Position numbers and translations under genes: made by a program
The notes under the pieces: generated by a model
The model's database searches: none
What the model saw: the letters and a program-made list of their open reading frames with translations, nothing else
Told to the model about the DNA's origin: nothing
NCBI GenBank assembly: GCA_016781885.1
Contig: JADDPM010000114.1
Coordinates: forward strand, 1-6,715
Reading direction: 5' to 3'
DNA length: 6,715 nucleotides
Source of the DNA: Rubrobacter sp.
Lineage (GTDB): Bacteria; Actinomycetota; Rubrobacteria; Rubrobacterales; Rubrobacteraceae
Shown here: in pieces, positions 6,545 to 6,715 of the stretch
Position numbering within the stretch: position 1 is the first letter of the stretch
How the letters are laid out: each line of letters starts with the position of its first letter

Positions 6545-6715
<171 letters not shown>

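Overview
The window reads as a high-GC Gram-positive bacterium, most likely an actinobacterium. The evidence is strongly GC-biased coding sequence, a sortase-anchored (LPXTG) surface protein, a PMT-type protein mannosyltransferase and a Wzz/tyrosine-kinase-like pair encoded as separate proteins. A deep-branching genus such as Rubrobacter is a guess from general impression only. Every gene I can support lies on the minus strand, so transcription runs from high to low coordinates.

Layout in transcription order. (a) 6715-6545: the C-terminal 56 codons of a cell-wall-anchored protein, with a Gly/Gln low-complexity linker containing twelve consecutive CAG codons and an LPRTG sorting signal; its start is outside the window. 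(b) 6542-6461: a small hairpin, then a strong intrinsic terminator that isolates this gene from the next. (c) 6345-2523: a compact four-gene operon with overlapping ends: membrane-anchored TPR protein, Wzz/CpsC-like chain-length co-polymerase, CpsD-like P-loop protein with a damaged Walker A motif, and Wzy/WaaL-type O-antigen ligase or polymerase. A possible promoter lies just upstream, and a hairpin without a T-tract follows. (d) 2475-1339: about 1.1 kb with no recognisable gene, containing a 14-base direct repeat spaced by 33 bases. (e) 1301-21: a PMT-family (GT39) membrane mannosyltransferase. Its promoter-like sequence sits 7 bases from the ATG, which suggests a leaderless transcript.

Inferred joint role: genes (c) look like the terminal assembly module of a surface polysaccharide or glycoconjugate (polymerisation or ligation plus length control). 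No sugar-specific glycosyltransferases, initiating transferase or flippase are visible, so the repeat unit must be made elsewhere. The nearby PMT adds a lipid-linked-mannose-dependent, membrane-embedded glycosylation activity. The window is therefore a cell-envelope glycosylation neighbourhood. I found no mobile element, CRISPR array, tRNA or rRNA. I do not see a clearly new system; the most unusual items are the CpsD-like protein with Lys-to-Arg and Asp-to-Asn changes at its nucleotide-binding motifs, the TPR protein leading the operon, and the pure CAG tract in the LPXTG protein.
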